This document shows, piece by piece, positions 1-10,943 of a DNA stretch of 64,000 nucleotides. Each line of letters starts with the position of its first letter. The stretch's first letter is position 1. This DNA is from Sepiola atlantica (lineage: Eukaryota > Mollusca > Cephalopoda > Sepiida > Sepiolidae). Made by a program: the position numbers and the translations under genes. A model generated the notes under the pieces. It worked only from the letters and a program-made list of their open reading frames with translations. It searched no databases and was not told where the DNA came from. The stretch is from contig OY744537.1 in the NCBI GenBank assembly GCA_963556195.1, positions 17,472,774-17,536,773 of the forward strand. The letters are read 5' to 3'.

Positions 1-59
1 GTACTTTTATATAAACTATAGGCCAACCTACACTGACCAGAAATGTCCTAGTCGTAATG

Positions 60-346
60 AGAACGTTGAAGAAGATAAAAAGGGCAGAGGATGACCATGC
101 AGTCTTGACAATGAACGTTCAAAAGAAACAGTAGAACTAAACATAAGTCAAAGTGTCAGAAAAGTATATAAGGCACTTGATATCAGTATTTCAACGGTGT
201 CCGATCACCTGATGCAAATTGGTAAGATGAAAAAGCTCAATAAATGTGTCCGGTATGAGCTCACCAAATAAACTTTTGTTTCTGAAATCGGTCATGATTT
301 TCCGAACAACTTTATATATATGCGAGGTCTGTCTGAAAAGTAACAG
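60..346 (+). pseudogene. mariner transposase fragment and mariner-like terminal repeat
   Basis: The plus strand at about 138-280 translates to a helix-turn-helix segment (ISISTVSDHLMQIGKMKK, followed by a decayed counterpart of the WVPHEL motif) typical of the N-terminal DNA-binding half of mariner transposases. The reading frame stops soon after and the catalytic DD(34)D half is absent. At 323-342 the sequence CGAGGTCTGTCTGAAAAGTA resembles a mariner terminal inverted repeat. This is a dead, truncated DNA-transposon remnant; the terminal repeat may belong to a second copy. Confidence 0.65.
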
Positions 347-350
347 GACT

Positions 351-368
351 GTGTGAGCTATGAGAGTA
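351..368. repeat. Target-site duplication flanking SINE copy 1 (partner 591-608)
   Basis: The 18-bp sequence GTGTGAGCTATGAGAGTA occurs directly before the SINE body and again, unchanged, at 591-608 directly after it. Perfect direct repeats hugging the body show retroposition by target-primed reverse transcription and suggest a fairly young insertion. Confidence 0.93.
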
Positions 369-590
369 TTGATTTACTCCTCTCCAGGAGTTAGGCACAA
401 GGCCAATTTTTATCTCACAAGTAAGATGTGACCCAAGGTCGGGTCGGGAAGTGGGGTTTAAAAATTGCCTGGGCAGCCCCGTCGGCATTCCTCGGTAGGG
501 GCGCCTCAGGCAGTAAGCAATAAACTTACTCCTCCCCAAAGAAAGGAGGCGAAGCCTGGGAGGGTGGACCTCCTAGAACTGCACAGGACA
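369..590 (-). mobile_element. U2-SINE copy 1, 5'-truncated (head missing)
   Basis: This is the body and 3' end of the U2-headed SINE family, in reverse orientation. It carries the conserved core (GCCGACGGGGCTGCCCAGGC on the minus strand) and the 3' end GAGTAAATCAA. It begins in the middle of the family sequence at CTGTCCTGTGCAG, so the U2 head and the optional hairpin module are absent; the optional CCAGAGTGCTC module is also absent. Because the insertion has perfect 18-bp flanking duplications, the truncation happened during insertion (incomplete reverse transcription), not by later deletion. Confidence 0.92.
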
Positions 591-653
591 GTGTGAGCTA
601 TGAGAGTAAGTAGGCTGTGTTATTATCTAATATGATATCTTGGTAGTAGATAA

Positions 654-657
<4 letters not shown>

Positions 658-718
<61 letters not shown>
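658..718. repeat. (AT)n microsatellite
   Basis: A pure alternating AT tract of about 60 bp. Open frames across it are poly-Ile/Tyr artefacts. Confidence 0.98.
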
Positions 719-722
<4 letters not shown>

Positions 723-1271
723 GTACATAAAAATTAGGGCAACATTCGTACCGTCGGTTTCAAGCACAGAAGGACTTAGCCATCCGGCTCTCTTCAGTTT
801 CTGTTGTCATCTCTCTCTCTATATATATATATTTATGTATACATACATCGGTCGATTTGTGAACGCTGATCTAAAAAAATATAGCAATTTAAAAAAAAAT
901 ATTTTTCTTAGTCGTTAGAATCATATTTAAAATTTTCTTCTAAAGGAATTTATCTTTCTTAAAAGCTGGTTAATATATATTTTTTTTTAACTGGGTAAAT
1001 TTTATTTTACTAACTTATCTGTTGAATCTCCTCTGATGATATGATTACATCTTTGAAAAGCCATAGTTTAAGGAAGGAATAATATAATAAAATGATTTTC
1101 CTATATAAATCCCTTGTCTTGAATAATTGATGATTTAATAGATTTTGTATTCTATCACGATTTTTTATTCTCATCACTTATTTATATTATTGCTCTATCT
1201 CGTATATTCAGCATTAACTCTTCATGATAGGTTATATTTTAAAGATATATTTTATATATTTATATTCCTTC

Positions 1272-1275
<4 letters not shown>

Positions 1276-1339
<64 letters not shown>
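1276..1339. repeat. (AT)n microsatellite
   Basis: A pure AT dinucleotide tract of about 63 bp. Confidence 0.98.
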
Positions 1340-1343
<4 letters not shown>

Positions 1344-1501
1344 TGGAAGTTTCTCAACCATTAAAACTATATTAAAAAAAAAAAAAAATTTAAAAAACCT
1401 TAAGTCCCAAGTCGTTCAGTGGAAAATCAATTTAACTTTTACAGTTATTATATTAGTTTGCTTCTAACATTATTTAAGGGATCATCATATATATATTGTT
1501 A

Positions 1502-3038
1502 ATTAAATGTTAAACGGAATCGCTACTAACAGCTGCACAAAACATTGCGATTAGCACTAACTATATTTTAAAGCTAAAATGGACAAAACCTAGGAAAATA
1601 GTAAATGTATACTTTGTGGACAAAGAGACGTAACAGTAAATCACATAATAACTGAATGCAGCAAAATAGCCCTCCCCTCCACCAAAAAATACAAAAACAG
1701 ACACAACTGCATGGGGGAAGGCAATATACTTGGAACTATGCAAACGATTGCATTTTAAAACATGTAGACAAATGGTAAAACACACAAACTGTATTGATTT
1801 ACTCCTCTGCAGGAGTTAGGCACAAGGCCAGTTTTTATCTTACTCCCACAAGTAAGATGTGACCCAAGGTCGGGTCGGAAAAGTGAGGTTTAAAAATTGC
1901 CTGGTCAGCCCCGTCGGCATTCCCCGGTAGCGGCGCCTCAGGCAGTAAGCAATAAACTTACTCCTCCCCAAAGAGGGGAGGCAAAGCCTAGGAGGGTGGA
2001 CCTCCTAGAACTGCACAGGACAGACCCATAGACCGGTGTAAATCAAGCCCCGAAGGCCAAGACAATACCAGTCTATGGGGTGCAGTATCCATCGGAACAG
2101 ATACTACACTTTGATCTTAGCCAAAAGTGTGGACAGTATTGGAAAGCGAAAATCACAAAGTCCTCTGGACATGGAGGTACAAAACAATAAACTAATGTAA
2201 GCAAAGAGACCCGAAGTCATAATAGTTAACAAGAAGGAAAAAAAATGCCAAATCGTAAATGTTGTCGCACCAGCAAACCACAGGGTAAAGATTAAGGAGA
2301 CAGAAAAACAAAACAAATGCACAGAACTCGCCAGAGAACTGAAAGGGATATGGAAAATGAAGAAAGTCACTATTATACCAATAATCGTAGGAGCACTAGG
2401 AACAGTATCGAAAAACCTCACAAAAAGACCAGGAAAAATTGGAATCAAAAGGAAGACCGAGACGATACAACAGATGTCAATGATGAAAACAGTTGAAATC
2501 TTAAGGAAAATCCTAGAATGCGGAAACCAACCCACATAAACTACGAACGCTAACCAACCATATGGATGTTACAATAGAAATTTAAAAAAAAACATGAAAA
2601 GAACATCACGTGAACCCGAGGGAACTGAAACTGCAAGAAATCTTATAAAATGTCCCCCCCCCCCCCAAAAAAAAATTACACACACTGCGATGGCACCAGC
2701 CGCAACTTATACCACGCAAATGTCTGTGAAGGATCAAGGAGGAGGAAGAGACTGAGGAGGAAGAGCACAAACCAGACCTCCATTGGAGAGTGGGGAAAGT
2801 ACTTAAACCTTGGAGAGGATTATTGGCACCCAAATCCCAATGGTTTTTGCCAGTGAGAAATCAATGATATGCAACTGTTGCGATAACACAAAATCATTTG
2901 CAATGGTTATCAGAAGAGGTGAAGAGTACTGGAAATCTGAGGCGACTTGCTGTCACTCAGACTACAGGGAACACTAATGGTTATTTTCGGTGAGCAATCA
3001 CTGATGATGACTTGTGTGAAAACTCCTAGTGAGTAAAT
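1502..3038 (+). mobile_element. R4-like LINE copy A (C-terminal ORF and 3' UTR), interrupted by a U2-SINE
   Basis: A non-LTR retrotransposon of the restriction-like-endonuclease type, 5'-truncated. At 1606-1659 it encodes an intact CX2CX8HX4C zinc finger (CILCGQRDVTVNHIITEC), as found after the RT domain in R2/R4-type LINEs. The following block is split by a reverse-oriented U2-SINE at 1793-2127 and resumes at 2128. From 2350 the frame reads KVTIIPIIVGALGTVSK, a conserved C-terminal block. After stops, a 3' UTR of about 450 bp runs from 2590 and ends AACTCCTAGTGAGTAAAT followed by a trinucleotide tail. Several frameshifts and stops make it dead. The clade is inferred from motif order. Confidence 0.82.
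1793..2127 (-). mobile_element. U2-SINE copy 2, nested in LINE copy A
   Basis: In minus orientation the element reads CTTTTGGCTAAGATC (U2 head lacking its first ~14 nt), GTGTAGTATCTGTTC, then the optional hairpin module (outer pairing CCCATAGACC with GTCTATGG), the conserved core and the 3' end GAGTAAATCAATA. The optional CCAGAGTGCTC module is absent. The LINE reading resumes directly after it, so the SINE is younger than the LINE copy. No convincing target-site duplication was found. Confidence 0.93.
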
Positions 3039-3083
3039 GATGATGATGATGATGATGATAATAATAATAATAATAATAATAAC

Positions 3084-3115
<32 letters not shown>

Positions 3116-3218
3116 TAACAATAATAACAATAATAATAATAATAATAACAATAATGATAACAATAATAATAATAATGATAACAATAACAATAATAATAAT
3201 AATAATGATAACAATAAC

Positions 3219-3272
<54 letters not shown>
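3039..3272 (+). repeat. (ATG)n/(AAT)n tail of LINE copy A
   Basis: It begins exactly at the LINE 3' end (CTAGTGAGTAAATGATGATG) and grades into about 200 bp of AAT repeats with scattered AAC and ATG variants. It is best read as an expanded LINE tail, not an independent microsatellite. Confidence 0.92.
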
Positions 3273-3273
<1 letters not shown>

Positions 3274-3333
3274 GTGGGCGACCACTGACGATGACCAGTG
3301 TGATAACTCCTAGTGAGTAAATAATAATAATAA
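3273..3333 (+). mobile_element. Terminal 3' UTR fragment of R4-like LINE with (AAT)n tail
   Basis: The short segment GACGATGACCAGTGTG..AACTCCTAGTGAGTAAATAAT repeats only the last ~45 bp of the LINE 3' UTR and its own AAT tail. It could be a severely 5'-truncated copy landed in the preceding (AAT)n tract, or a duplicated LINE end. Confidence 0.7.
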
Positions 3334-4825
3334 GCATGGATAATTGAATGCTTGAGGATGTACAAAATATCAGATAAGATCATTAATTTGATTAAAAAAG
3401 CAATGGAAACATGGAGACTGAAACTGACAGCTGGAGAACAATACCTGAGATAAAAATACAGAGAGGCATCTTCAAAAGAGATTCTCTATCACTGCTACTG
3501 TTCATCACAGCCATGATGCCACTTAACAACTTACTAAGGAACCTGAACCAGAAGACTAGGAAACTAATGACCATGCACAATGCACTAACCCTGAAGGATC
3601 ATACTGGCCGTCTCTATGTAAAAAGGAGAGAAGGGGGAAGAGGACTTGTAAGTATAGAAGATTGTGTGGATGACACAAAAATAGAACTTGAAAAATACAT
3701 AAAACAGAACACAGAAAGACTGATCATCGCAGCAAGAGGCACGGCTAAAATGAACAATACAGAGAGCAACGAAACTGGAAACAAAAAGACGAGAAGAGAA
3801 AAATGATAATAGAAGCAGTTGCATGACCGGTTCATAAGACTAACCAGAGAATAGACCCATGAAAACACATGGACATGGCTACAAAAAGGACACTTGAACA
3901 GAGAAATGTAATCTCTGCTAACAGCCGCACAGAACAACACGATCAGAGCTAACTATATCAAAGCTAAAATAGGCAGAAGTTAGGAAAGCAGATTCTATGG
4001 GCAAATAGACGAAACGGTAAACATAATAAGTGAATGCAGCAAACCAACCCCAAAACTATACAAAAACAGACACGACTGCATGGGAAAAGCAGTCCACTGG
4101 GAACTATGCAAATGTCTGCACTTTGAACACGCAAACAAATGGTACAAGCACAAAATGGTAAGAGTATTGGAAAACGTAAATCACAAAATTCTCTGGAACA
4201 TGAAGGTACAAAAAGACAAATGCATCCAAGCAAGGAGACCAGATGTGATGATAGTAAATAAGAAGGAAAAAAACTGCCAAATCGTAGATTTTGCTGTCGC
4301 AGCAGATCACAGAGTTTAGACCAAGGAGGCAGAAAAAAGAAGCAAATACGCAGAACTTGTCAAAGAACTGGAAGGAATATGGAACATGAAGAAAATCAAT
4401 ATAATACCAATAATTGTAGGAGCACTAGGAACAGTCTCGGAGAAACATAGAAAAAGGATTAGGAGAAATTAGAATCAAAGAAAAAACTGAGACCATACAA
4501 CGAACGGTAATGCTGAAAACAGCCTAAATATTAAGGGAAGTCTTTGAATGCAGAAACCAACCAATATAATCCACAAATTCTTACCAGCCATAGATAAATA
4601 GAAAGGGGATGGGGAACACATGTGGTCGCACCAGCCTCGGCTGATACCGCACAAAATTTGTGAAAGATCAAGAAGGATGGAAAGACAGAGGAGGGAAATC
4701 TGAGGAGACTTGCTGTCACTCGGACTCCAGGGGAACATCACTGGTTATTGCCAGTGAGCAATCACTGATAATGACTTGTATGAAAACTGCTAGCGAGTAC
4801 AAAAAATAAAAAATAAAATAATAAT
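3334..4825 (+). mobile_element. R4-like LINE copy B (RT remnant, endonuclease, 3' UTR)
   Basis: The copy starts directly after an AAT tail. It translates as WIIECLRMYKISDKIINLI, then IQRGIFKRDSLSLLLF (RT block upstream of the active site), then jumps at about 3540 to QKTRKLMTMHNALTLKD, so the RT active-site region is deleted internally. The zinc-finger region near 3990-4050 has lost its first two Cys and its His. The endonuclease block is well preserved at 4080-4319: HWELCK, then RRPDVMIVNKKEKNCQIVD, which is PD-X14-D with P at 4239 and the last D at 4287. Then NIIPIIVGALGTVS, stops, a 3' UTR and an A/T-rich tail. It is non-functional. PD-X(12-14)-D is the restriction-like endonuclease signature of R2/R4/Dong-type LINEs. 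Confidence 0.85.
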
Positions 4826-7197
4826 GGTCAGCAATAATTTATTTGTGAAAATCAGACTTTTATAATTGCAGATGGCCGCTATATCCCATAATATTTTTTC
4901 TTGAGCAATAGTGGAACAATGTATGTCGTCATAGAATATAAAATCCAGATTTAAATAAGCGATGCTACCACAAGTATCCATAAATGTGTTAGATAGAAAG
5001 GTAGAAGAAGAAAAAATAGTGAGAAGAAGAAGCCAGCAAAAGAATGAACAAAGAGAAAAATTGCGTGAAAACGAATGAGTGAAAAAGACTTCGGTCGGCC
5101 ACTGAGAAAATACACATGTGACATTGTTTCATCCCAGGAAATAATATACCATTAAAAAAAGTATCGAAATAAACTTTTTTTGCACTACAAAGATGCATAT
5201 TTAAAAGTTTCTTATTTTAAAGCGTTATTCGTTTTATTCTTATTGAACTTCTATATGATTGTCATTATTTTCAATATAAATATTCTTATAAGATGTTTTC
5301 AAGTTCTGAAAATTAAATAAAAACTTATACAGAAAATTATAAAATAAATTTAAACATGTATTTTTCAAAAATTTATTTAATAAGTTGCAACCATTTAAAA
5401 CCATTGACACAATACATTATAACAGAACGCAGACACATCGAACGTCCAAGGGAGGAAACTGCTTTGTTAAGTTACACGAGTTATTTCCCTTAGATCATGA
5501 GATTTAATTTTTTTTTAAATAACAGGTTCTTAATGTATGTCTTAAAAGTAAAAGAATCTAATGTAACATAACCTAAAATAAAATGCAACATTTGACTATG
5601 GAAATAGGTCTGTAAGATGGTGGCTCGATTTGGTTGGGTTGTAAGGAAATTCAATAATTTTCCCTGGCAACAATTCACCTCTCTGCCACTGATGTTATCT
5701 AAAAATAAAAAAAGAAGAAAAAATAAAAATAAAATAAATAAAAAGGCTGATCCAAATTTGGCACCAGTGTTAATTAAGCGGGAGTTTTCGGAACGAAGTT
5801 ATCAGATTTGCCTTAGGGATTCTAGATTTAGAGTTTTCCTGCCTTTGGATTATACATAAAGTGTTCAGGAGCTAGACGTACAAGAAATTAAAAAAAAAAA
5901 GAAGTTATCATCAGATAAAAACAAGGGGGAAACAAGAGGAGAAAAAAAACACACACACACACACACACACGCGAAAAAACGTATCCACACGTGTAACTTG
6001 GGGCAGTAAGGGGCGGTAATTTGATGCCCCCCCCCAAACCCTTCGGGCAATTTTCCTAGATTTTTTTCTCGTAAAACATTATCCAACAGTAAAAATAGAT
6101 CAAAAGATGTTTGGCAATTGCCATTCTTCTTAATTTTCAATTTAGTGTCAGTTTCAGTGCTTTTCAACAATCTTGAATGGAGCAATTTTGTTCCGTTTAT
6201 TTTTCGTGTTGTATTGTCTCCTCCTCTTACCCTCCGTAAAAAAAAATGATGGAAAAACAGCGTCTGTATCGGTGAAGTAACAAACAAAAAACAAAAAACA
6301 TATAAGAAAGAAAGAAAGAAAACTGGAAAGTTTTAAGAAAAAAAAAAGGAAAGAAAAAACGTATAAATCGGTATAGAAAGTAGAAAGAAAAAATGGAAAT
6401 AAATTTGCTTTCTCAATTCACCTTATTACTTGAAATAAATACGGCTTACCGATGTTAAATCAATTTTGTACCCACTATTTTAACGCTTTTAGAACACTCA
6501 TCTGTACCAGATATTTTAAACTCTTTCGTATTAAATATTATTTTTAATTCCTATTTATTTATTTTAATCGTGTTCGCATTGAATGACTGTGTGAGTAACA
6601 AAGCAGGAGCTATTAAATTCCGTCAAAAAATTAGTATTTTTCACAACATTCGTTACGGCTTTCTAACCTAATCCTAAACCTAACCCTAACTGGCAGCCGC
6701 TCGGACTTAGCGTTACTGGTAAACTATTTTGTTAGCTGCCTTCCTTAAAACGCTAGAATAAGCCGGAAATGGGGAATGTTTTTCACGTTAAATTTATATA
6801 CTCAAAATTCTAAAATAATAAAAAATAATAAAATAAAAATAATCGCCTACAAAAAGTAGAATCTCATTTTTTTAGAGGATGGTGTTAATCTACAAATGTA
6901 CCAAAAGAAAAAAAAACATTTGTGTCTTATTTTTTTTTTAAGGTGAAGAAAATAAGGTAACACCGTAGTAATAGGAGACAATAGAAACACCCAAATTTAC
7001 CGAAACGAAATTACTCCAGCCAATAAAGTTCAAAAGTATCAAATTTCAGCCGAACACCAGGAGAAATTAAAGTTTTATACAGTCTATTTATGTAAGTAGA
7101 CGAACTACTACTACTACTACTACTAACAACAATAATAATAATAAATATAATAATACCCCTACTTAATTAAAACACACACACACACACATACAAACGC
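4826..7197. other. Unassigned AT-rich DNA
   Basis: No gene or recognised element is supported. It contains A-rich low-complexity DNA, a (CA)n run near 5950-5970, a poly-C/CCCAAA patch near 6028, degenerate TAACCC-like motifs near 6665-6692 (too few for a telomeric array), and short (CTA)n/(AAT)n and (AC)n runs near 7108-7185. Confidence 0.6.
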
Positions 7198-7525
7198 ACA
7201 TGTGATGGCACCACACCAAATAATCATGAAGTGTCAAGAAGGATGGAAAGATCGAGGAGGGAAAGCAACAACAAAATCTCCACTTGAAGGGTGCAGAGAG
7301 TACTGGAACCTGGGGGTGGCTTACTGCCACTCAAATTCCAGAGAAGACCAACGATCCTTACTACCGGAAAGTCAATGGTAAACGGCTGTTTTGATAATGC
7401 AAAGTGACTTGCAACGATAATTAAAAAAGGCAGAGAGTGCTGGAACTTTGAGGAAACTTGTCATTCAAACTTCAGGGAACTTGTTATTATCAGTGAGCAA
7501 TGTGTGAACACTCCTAGTGAGTAAA
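7198..7525 (+). mobile_element. R4-like LINE copy C (3' UTR only)
   Basis: It begins GATGGCACCACACC and follows the 3' UTR of LINE copies A and B to the same end, ACACTCCTAGTGAGTAAATA, then an AAT tail. Only the non-coding 3' end is present, as expected of a strongly 5'-truncated LINE copy. Confidence 0.85.
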
Positions 7526-7528
7526 TAA

Positions 7529-7564
<36 letters not shown>

Positions 7565-7574
7565 TAATAATAAT

Positions 7575-7642
<68 letters not shown>
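7526..7642. repeat. (AAT)n LINE tail running into (AT)n
   Basis: About 54 bp of AAT repeats form the tail of LINE copy C and then switch to about 62 bp of AT repeats up to the start of LINE copy D. Confidence 0.95.
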
Positions 7643-7645
<3 letters not shown>

Positions 7646-7999
7646 AAATGGTGCCGTCCTAGGCTGACACCAGACAAAATATTTGTAGAGGGTCGAGGAG
7701 GATGAGAAGACCGAGGAGGGACAGCACAAACCAGACCTCCACTGGAAAAGTGCAGGTGCAGAGAGTGCTGAGACCTTGGGGAGATTTGTTGCCACCCAAA
7801 TCCCAGAGACGACCAATTGTCCTTACCAGCGAGAAATCAATGGTAAGGGGCTGTTGCGATACCACATCGTTATCGAAAAGAGGTGAAAAATACTTGAAAT
7901 CTGGGGAGGCTTGTTGTCACTCAGACTCCAGGAAATACCACTGGTTGTTGTCGGTGAGCAATCACTGACGATGATCTGTGTGAGAACTCCTAGTGAGTA
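7643..7999 (+). mobile_element. R4-like LINE copy D (3' UTR only)
   Basis: Another 3' UTR copy (GGTGCCGTCCTAGGCTGACA .. GAACTCCTAGTGAGTACAAA) directly downstream of the copy C tail and itself followed by (AAT)n. Copies C and D lie head-to-tail through microsatellite tails. Confidence 0.86.
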
Positions 8000-8001
8000 C
8001 A

Positions 8002-8002
<1 letters not shown>

Positions 8003-8062
<60 letters not shown>
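8003..8062 (+). repeat. (AAT)n tail of LINE copy D
   Basis: About 60 bp of nearly perfect AAT repeats between the end of LINE copy D and the internal start of LINE copy E. Confidence 0.97.
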
Positions 8063-8065
<3 letters not shown>

Positions 8066-8617
8066 TAACTCCGAACACAAAAAGACTGATCACCGTAGCA
8101 AGAGACACGGCCAAACAAAAAGACAAGAAAAGAAAAGTGGGAAGAGAAACAGCTAGGTGGACGATTCATAGGAATGACAAGAGAAGAGACCCACGAAAAC
8201 ACCTGGGCATAGCTAAGAAAAGAACACGTGAACAGAAAACGGAATCACTACTGACAGCTGCACAGAACAATGCAATTAGAACTAACTACATCAAAGTTAA
8301 AATAGATAAAACCCAGGAAAACAGTAAATGTAGACTCTGTGGAGAAAGAGACGAAACAGAAACTGCCAAATTGTAGATTTTGCCGTCCCAGCAGACATCA
8401 AGGTGAAGATCAAAGAGACAGAAAAACGAAGCAAATACATGGAGCTTGCCAGAGAACTGAAAGGAATATGGAACACGAAGAAAGTCAACATAATACTAAA
8501 AATTGTAGGAGCACTAGGAAAAACATGGAAAAAAGAAAAATCCTTGAATGCGGAAACCAACCCACATAAACTATGAACACTAACAAGCCACATGGAAATT
8601 GCAACAGAAATTTTTCA
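8063..8617 (+). mobile_element. R4-like LINE copy E (internal ORF fragment)
   Basis: Immediately after the AAT tract the plus strand reads TKRLITVARDTAKQKDKKRK and then SLLTAAQNNAIRTNYIKVKI and CRLCGERDET, the zinc-finger start of the LINE ORF. An internal deletion then joins it to the endonuclease C-terminal region (RNA-level reading TAKL, out of frame after that). The finger His and last Cys are lost. The 3' UTR is missing, so this copy is also truncated downstream at about 8617. Confidence 0.83.
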
Positions 8618-9430
8618 GATGTTGTAAATTTTCATATTTTTATATATATATATATATTTTAATTTCGTTCAAATAAAGTTGTTGTTAGCAGACAATAAAT
8701 GTTATTGAAAAAGTACTTGTTAGCAGATGATACTTGGTGTCTTGAGTAAAATGTCGTCTGGCTTCTGCATTTCATCATATTTCTTTTCTTTAAGTAATAC
8801 TTTTTAAAAATATTACTTTGTAATTTTGAAAGGAAATAATTATTAACCTTCAAACTTAATGTTAATATTTTAAATATATCTATATTACCTTTTTTCTAAA
8901 ATATTGTAATGTAAATGTCAGAGCTGTTAAAATTTAAAATTAAATATTTGATGACTAAGTTTAGTACTTTATTTATTTATTTATTTATTTATCTTTTGGG
9001 TTAATAAATATTAACTTCAACATAACTTTTTAAATAATTAGTCACATTGACTAAATAGCCAATAATCAGGGTTCTCCCCAAGTATTTTCAATAGATTTAT
9101 GTTAGTAATTGGTTATTATTTTCTACACATAACCGTGACCTTCATTAAGAGAAGGCCTTTCTATTGAGTCTCGTTTTTCTGCTGACGTCACAGTGGTTGG
9201 TGCCTACGAGACTTTGAAATACCTGAAATTAACTGATATTTTCATGGGATTAATAGAGGTTCTCTAATGTTTTTTCATGTTGACTCTTGTGATTAGGATT
9301 ACAGTATTGAAAATAAAATAGAACGAATGCTTGTCTGAAGCACTTTAAATTCTCTGTTAAATAATTTTTGTGGTAAGAAAAATGATAATATTACTAAGAA
9401 TAAATTAAGCAGTCAACTAAATTATCCAAT
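8618..9430. other. Unassigned AT-rich DNA
   Basis: No gene or known element seen. It includes a short (AT)n run at 8640-8657 and a (TTTA)n run near 8970-8990. Confidence 0.6.
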
Positions 9431-9431
9431 A

Positions 9432-10760
9432 GATTTTTTTTTAATAAGTTTGATTTTTTTAAATTTATTTCTGCCCAAGTAACTTTATTGTTTGTTTGTA
9501 TTGAAATTTTTAATAAGTTTGATTTTTTAAAATTTATTTCTGCCCAAGTAACTTTATTGTTTGTTTGTATTGAAATTTTTAATAAGTTTGATTTTTTAAA
9601 ATTTATTTCTGCCCAAGTAACGTTATTGTTTGTTTGTATTGAAATTTTTAATAAGTTTGATTTTTTTAAATTTATTTCTGCCCAAGTAACTTTATTGTTT
9701 GTTTGTATTGAAATTTTTAATAAGTTTGATTTTTTTAAATTTATTTCTGCCCAAGTAACTTTATTGTTTGTTTGTATTGAAATTTTTAATAAGTTTGATT
9801 TTTTTAAATTTATTTCTGCCCAAGTAACTTTATTGTTTGTTTGTATTGAAATTTTTAATAAGTTTGATTTTTTTAAATTTATTTCTGCCCAAGTAACTTT
9901 ATTGTTTGTTTGTATTGAAATTTTTAATAAGTTTGATTTTTTAAAATTTATTTCTGCCCAAGTAACTTTATTGTTTGTTTGTATTGAAATTTTTAATAAG
10001 TTTGATTTTTTTAAATTTATTTCTGCCCAAGTAACTTTATTGTTTGTTTGTATTGAAATTTTTAATAAGTTTGATTTTTTAAAATTTATTTCTGCCCAAG
10101 TAACTTTATTGTTTGTTTGTATTGAAATTTTTAATAAGTTTGATTTTTTTAAATTTATTTCTGCCCAAGTAACTTTATTGTTTGTTTGTATTGAAATTTT
10201 TAATAAGTTTGATTTTTTTAAATTTATTTCTGCCCAAGTAACTTTATTGTTTGTTTGTATTGAAATTTTTAATAAGTTTGATTTTTTTAAATTTATTTCT
10301 GCCCAAGTAACTTTATTGTTTGTTTGTATTGAAATTTTTAATAAGTTTGATTTTTTTAAATTTATTTCTGCCCAAGTAACTTTATTGTTTGTTTGTATTG
10401 AAATTTTTAATAAGTTTGATTTTTTTAAATTTATTTCTGCCCAAGTAACTTTATTGTTTGTTTGTATTGAAATTTTTAATAAGTTTGATTTTTTTAAATT
10501 TATTTCTGCCCAAGTAACTTTATTGTTTGTTTGTATTGAAATTTTTAATAAGTTTGATATTTTTAAATTTATTTCTGCCCAAGTAACTTTATTGTTTGTT
10601 TGTATTGAAATTTTTAATAAGTTTGATTTTTTTAAATTTATTTCTGCCCAAGTAACTTTATTGTTTGTTTGTATTGAAATTTTTAATAAGTTTGATTTTT
10701 TAAAATTTATTTCTGCCCAAGTAACTTTATTGTTTGTTTGTATTGAAATTATTTGTTTGA
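9432..10760. repeat. 69-bp minisatellite, about 19 copies
   Basis: A unit containing TTTCTGCCCAAGTAAC and TTATTGTTTGTTTGTATTG recurs every 69 bp with very few substitutions, mainly at an A/T position in the AAA/TTT stretch. Since 69 is a multiple of three, both strands stay open for over 430 codons with a 23-residue repeat (FVCIEIFNKFDFFKF.. on plus). This is a by-product of the period; there is no sign of a protein gene. The last unit plus 3' flank (about 10,710-10,823) is itself duplicated at about 10,824-10,943. Confidence 0.96.
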
Positions 10761-10943
10761 ATTTCATTTGTTCTATTTTTAAAATTTTTCGCCTGTTTTC
10801 ATTTTAAAGTAATTTATTTAAAAAATTTTATTTCTGCCCAAGTAACTTTATTGTTTGTTTGTATTGAAATTATTTGTTTGAATTTCATTTGTTCTATTTT
10901 TAAAATTTTTCGCCTGTTTTCATTTTAAAGTAATTTATTTATT

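Noticed and set aside
2910..3383. Poly-Ile, poly-Tyr, poly-Leu and poly-Met frames
   Set aside because: All are translations of the (AAT)n LINE tail. The same applies to frames across (AT)n, (CTT)n, (GA)n and (CT)n tracts elsewhere.
6660..6692. Interstitial telomeric repeat (CCTAAC..CCCTAA)
   Set aside because: Only three to four degenerate units; too short to separate from chance in AT-rich DNA.
9394..10807. Open frames of 457 and 439 codons on opposite strands
   Set aside because: They are the 69-bp minisatellite read in frame; both strands are equally open because the period is a multiple of three, and there is no codon bias or family match.
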